DNA from: Cryptomeria japonica
Taxonomy: Eukaryota; Streptophyta; Pinopsida; Cupressales; Cupressaceae
Assembly (NCBI RefSeq): GCF_030272615.1
Contig: NC_081413.1
Span: 604,066,709-604,130,708, forward strand
Direction of reading: 5' to 3'
Length of the DNA: 64,000 bases
This document shows, one piece after another, positions 59,851 to 64,000 of the stretch. Below the pieces are notes generated by a model. It did not search any database, was not told where the DNA came from, and was given only the letters and a program-made list of their open reading frames with translations. Made by a program: the position numbers and the translations under genes. Positions within the stretch are counted from its first letter, which is position 1. Every line of letters begins with the position of its first letter.

Positions 59851-60129
59851 AAATTATTGGGTAATAGGACTTGGTTATTAAATGACTCTTTTCACAATTT
59901 GACTTGGCTATAATAAATATTAACAGGCTTGAGGCTATGGCAGAGGCGAGTGCTAGGGTTCATAGTTGAGCGATAGAGGAAAAGGGTGAACAGGTCTAGA
60001 AGGTTCCTAGTTATATGGTTGGAAAATAAAAGAAGTGGGACAATGTCAAGGGGATCCTGAATGACCTTAGTGAAATGTTGTGTTAGAGGGATGAGTATTC
60101 ATTGGGAGCATCATAATAGAAGCTATGTT

Positions 60130-61532
60130 TGTTGGCATTTGCATGAAGATTGCATTAATGAAATGTTATGCTGTCATTGATGTCAATTAACTGCTAATGA
60201 TATTGTTATAATGTTGTTTTGTAACCAGTAGGAAGAGATAGTGAAGGGAATTGCAACCGGTAGGTGCGTTTGTGATGCAAACCGGTATTGCTAAGTAATG
60301 GATAGTTGAATCGGTAAATCCTACCTATTGATATGATAAACCTTAACTGATGAAGTTTGGTGAATTGGTTCTATTGCTTTATGATATGGTGATGACCAGA
60401 AATGATTATTACACATATGCATGTTGTATGAGAAGAGTTTCAAATTATTTTTGGTGCGTAGAGATAATGGTTTTTATCTTGGGAATGAGCAAGTTCATTG
60501 CATGTAATGCAAACTATGTGATGAGTTATAGAGTTCAATGAAGCGGTGATCAAGGACCAGTCGAGGCTATCTTCAATAATATGCAGAGATTATTATGTAA
60601 TCCAATGGTCATACTTGAACCAATTTGTTTGTAGTCTAAATGAGATAATTAGGTTTGTGTTGTCTTACCAACCTATTGTTTGGTTTATAAGGTCAATGAG
60701 TTATTTTTGTTGAAGAGTTGGTAATTTGTAAGTTGAGAGTGAGAGTGTGGTTGCCGAACTAGATGATGTATATGCAGTTTGTGTAAAGGTAGATAGGAGC
60801 ATGAAAAGGATCTGAACAAGCAAGTGTAGTGCTATTCAAACAGATCAGTAAACCCCTGTTGTTTCCTAAAAATTACAGTAGTTAAATCCTCTAATTGGGT
60901 AAACTCTAACAAGATTAGTGTTAGTCAAATCCTCTAACCAGGTGATCCATTAGCTTGGATTTCAAATCCTCTACCGAGGTTACTCCTCATAGGGTATTGC
61001 TTTTAATAGGGCATTATAGTCAATCCCTTAACCGGATGATCCCTAATAGGATCTGTTCTTAACAAGACTTGTTGTAAAGCTTTAACAGGCTTGGCGCCTA
61101 ACAGGGTGAACTTCAGAGAGTTTAGAATACTTGTCGGTATTCATCCCCACCGTGGTTTTTCCCATTTGGGTTTCCATGTCAAAAATATTGTGTCAAGTGG
61201 TGAATGTTTTTGTGGTTATGTTTAGTATGGTTGAATTGCTTAATTGCTAAAGGCACTTTGATATGTTATATTAACCGACAACAATCTGAAATGAAGTTTT
61301 ACTTATGTCAGTAAAGTATTTAGATGTTTGTAAGTTTCAAGTTGTTTTACTATTAGTTTATTATAACAGTCAACCAGTTTAACTTGACAGTGATATTGTA
61401 TCTTGTCACTTTAGAGTTTGCTTTGACAGGTTGATTCTGAGATTAGTGAAAATTAATATCAGTTTTCTATCTACTGTTACACCCCCTCCTCTCAGTAGTT
61501 GATCAGATCCTTACTATTTCATCATACCATCA
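60130..61532 (+). repeat. 5' LTR of copia element 2, copy B
   Basis: 1403 bp, TGTTGG...CCATCA. The repeat cluster is at about 60885-61115. Confidence 0.92.
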
Positions 61533-61534
61533 AT

Positions 61535-61546
61535 TGGTATCAGAGC
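61535..61546 (+). other. Primer binding site, element 2 copy B
   Basis: tggtatcagagc, intact, two bases after the LTR. Confidence 0.92.
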
Positions 61547-61602
61547 TTCTCAGGTCCTCTAAGGTCTAAGCCTAACAACTTGAGGTAAAGATCTTGTAGA
61601 AC

Positions 61603-64000
61603 ATGATGAAGAAGAAACGTCTAAAGTTTAATAGAGAGAACTATAGAATATGGAGTGATAGAATGAAAATTTATATCAAGAGTCTAGGAAATCGATACTG
61701 GGAATAAGTTAGTACTCAATAGGTGGCACCTAGTGGGATTATGTCTAATGATTAGAAGAAAGAGCAACAAGAAAACAATCAAGCACTGGAGGCTATTATC
61801 AGTTCTTTGTCTGATGCAGAGTATGTAGATGTTCATGGTCTCGAGACTACATATGAGGTATGGAAGAAACTTAAAGAGATTTATAGTGGTGATGAACATG
61901 TGAAGATTGCCAAAGAAGATAGTCTAAGAGGAAAATTTGATGACATGAGGGTTGCTGAAGGAGAGAATATACAACAATATGGTCAAAGGATCAAAGAGAT
62001 TGCTGGTGAGATCAAAAGTGCTGGTGGTAAAGTGGAAGATGCCACAATGATTAGTAAGGTGTTGAGAACCCTGCTACTGGTCTATGCTATCTGAGTTGCA
62101 GCTATTTAGGAGCTAAAATCAATTGACAAAACTAAGGTAACCCTTGACTTTATCATTGGTAAGCTTACTACATTTGAATTAAATGATTATGATGGTAGTG
62201 TTCAAAAATCTGAATCTGCATTTAGAGCTTCAGTTTCTAACCCATATATGAGGAAAAGTAGAGATTTCAATCACACTTATGAATCTAGATCCAGTGGAGA
62301 AGTTGATAATGAAGACAGTTTAGTTGAGCTTGAAGCATTGTTGTCCAAGCGGTTGCCCAGAGGTACCAGTAAGTACAGAGGTAAATTACCTTTGAAATGT
62401 TTTGCATGCAACAAGATTGGACACATTGCAACTATCTGTCTTAATTGTGACAATGAGGACAAGCGAGAGAAGTTCAAGAAGTACAAGGGAAAAGGAAAAA
62501 GAGATTGTCTTATTGCAATTGATGGTGCTATCATTGATGTGGAATCTGAGGGTGATGCTAATGAAGACATTGTTTTTGTAGCCACTAGAGAGGAGACATC
62601 TGACCAGAAAGCATTAGTTTCTCACATGGATAATTATAATGATTGGATAATTGATAGTGGTTCACATCACATGACCAGTGACGGGAGAAAATTTCTTTCT
62701 TTGAAGGAATTTGAAGGAAGAGTTGTGAGATTTGGTAATGACTCACCCTACATGGTAAAAGGTAAGGGAACTATTTTTCTTAATGGAAAGAGAAATGCAG
62801 ATGATGTCTAATGGGTTGAAGGACTAAAGCACAATCTTTTGATTGTTGCTCAACTCAATGACAAAGGATATCCATTAGAGTTTAAGAATGGTATGTGCAA
62901 AATATATGGGAGCAAAGGTGAACTGATTGCAACCGGCAAGCAGACTAAAGGTAACCTGTTTCACCTGAATCCTAAAGTCAACAACTATTTAATTGCTAAA
63001 GTAGATGATAGTTGGCTTTGTCATAGGACATTTTGTCATATAAATTTTGATAACATTGTTAAAGTGAGTAAGTCCAAGAGAGTGAGAGGTTTGCCTCAGT
63101 TGGACAAACTGGTTAATGCTCTATGTAAGGAATGTTAGTTGGGAAAGATGACATCCTCAACTTTTAAGAGCAAATCTCTTTTAGTGGAACATCTTTTAGA
63201 TTTGGTTCATATAGATCTTTGTGGACCAATAAGGACTAAAAGTATTCAAGGTGATAGATATTTTATGATCTTCATTGATGATTGCTCAAGAATGATGTGG
63301 GTCACATTCTTGAAGGATAAACCATAAGCATTTAGTAAGTTCAATGCATTGAGGGCCTTAGCTAAAAAGGAGAGTGGTAAGAAGATAAATTGTCTGAGGA
63401 CTGATCAAGGTGGTGAATTTACTTCTAAAGAATTCACTAGATATTGTGAAGAAAATGATATCAAACATCAACTTTCTGCACCAAGGACACCACAATAGAA
63501 TAATATTGCAGAAAGGAACAACCGTTTAGTTGTTGAAGCTGCTAGAACAGTGTTGATACAAGGAGGTGTAGAAAAAACTTTCTGGAGAGAAACTGCCAGC
63601 TCAGCTATCTACACTATGAATCAAATATTGGTAAAGAGAGGTAAGGAGAAGACTCCTTATAAATACTGGTATCATAGATAACCTAATGTTAGTTATTTTA
63701 AGATATTTGGCAGTAAATGTTTTATTAAGAGAGGTGACTATGTTAGTAAGTTTGAGGCTAAAAGTGATGAAGGTATATTTCTTGGTTACTCCACCAAGAG
63801 TAAGGCCTACAAATGTTATAATAACCGGACACATAGAATCATTGAGAGTGTTGATGTTAAAGTGGATGAGTATCCTGAAGTCTCAAAGGAAACTAGTGTG
63901 GAGAAAAAGGATGAAGATCATTGCATTCTAATTTTGGAACTAGAACCGGTGAAACCTAAAACTGATAAAGGGAATGTTGTTGTACCAGTTTAACTGAAAT
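61603..64000 (+). pseudogene. Copia gag-pol pseudogene, element 2 copy B (partial)
   Basis: ATG 61603. The frame is long with few stops. Knuckle CFACNKIGHIATIC (62398-62439). Protease DWIIDSGSHHMTSD. The integrase has its catalytic series: LVHIDLCGP, LRTDQGGEFTSKEF and NNIAERNNR. After that come the FWRE and TPYKYWY segments and the KIFGSKCF strand that follows the integrase core in copia elements. Stops: 62092 (TGA where copy A of this element has CGA), 62809 (TAA), 63136 (TAG for CAG), 63325, a TAG for CAA/CAG in RTPQ-stop-N, and one in the YHR-stop-PNV region. Confidence 0.92.

Larger units (their letters stand above)
32027..64000. repeat. Copy B of the ~32-kb tandem segmental duplication
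   Basis: Same orientation and order as copy A, offset 32026 at the start and 32023 near the SET exon. The unit runs past the window end: its second copia element continues through the integrase where copy A stops. Private changes are deletions of DUF4216 (near 37551), part of a Tnp2 exon (near 39350) and the first transposase exon (near 40408), plus a duplication and inversion between 53206 and 57284. Both copies share the same copia insertion, the same imperfect target-site duplication and the same internal 53-bp duplication, so the 32-kb event came after those. Confidence 0.93.
60130..64000 (+). mobile_element. Ty1/copia element 2, copy B, cut by the window end
   Basis: 5' LTR, primer site, gag, protease and most of the integrase are visible, running past the point where copy A breaks. 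The rest of pol and the 3' LTR would be outside the window. Confidence 0.92.

Overview
The window looks like nuclear DNA of a large, repeat-rich plant genome. It is AT-rich and has no intact host gene, RNA gene or bacterial-type signal. Almost everything recognisable is decayed plant transposon sequence: En/Spm (CACTA) transposase and Ty1/copia retrotransposons. A gymnosperm is a reasonable guess from old, slowly decaying elements and very long spacers, but that is inference and no sequence here proves it.

The largest structure is a tandem segmental duplication with a period of about 32 kb. Copy A runs from base 1 to about 31296. Copy B runs from 32027 to the end. Base 1 aligns with 32027, and I counted 6 differences in the first 240 bases. 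Between them lies about 730 bp (31297-32026) with no partner in the window. Each unit holds, left to right: (i) a minus-strand CACTA-like DNA transposon; (ii) a pyrimidine-rich tract and long non-coding spacer; (iii) a complete but decayed Ty1/copia element with two ~1.4 kb LTRs; (iv) a spacer carrying the 5' end of a second, unrelated copia element; (v) an unclassified coding remnant; (vi) a second member of the first copia family, cut short in copy A and running off the window in copy B.

The CACTA-like element has two minus-strand genes that read as chains of exons with GT/AG borders. The first (about 9.2 to 5.2 kb in copy A) is a TNPD-type transposase: transposase-associated zinc domain, Tnp2 (Transposase_21), DUF4218, DUF4216 and an Asp/Gly tail written in a microsatellite. 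The second (about 4.3 to 1.06 kb) is the most interesting object here. Its 5' exon carries SET-domain (lysine methyltransferase fold) signatures in the right order, and the downstream exons carry a basic region resembling plant Transposase_24. A SET domain inside the second gene of an En/Spm-like element is not something I recognise as described.

The two copies broke in complementary ways. Copy A lost the DUF4218 exon; copy B lost DUF4216 and the first exon. Many stops are CAG to TAG or CGA to TGA, as expected from methyl-cytosine deamination. In copy B the spacer around the second copia element was reshuffled into duplicated and inverted blocks with very short junction homologies. The order of events is: transposon insertions first, then the 32-kb duplication, then separate decay of the copies.
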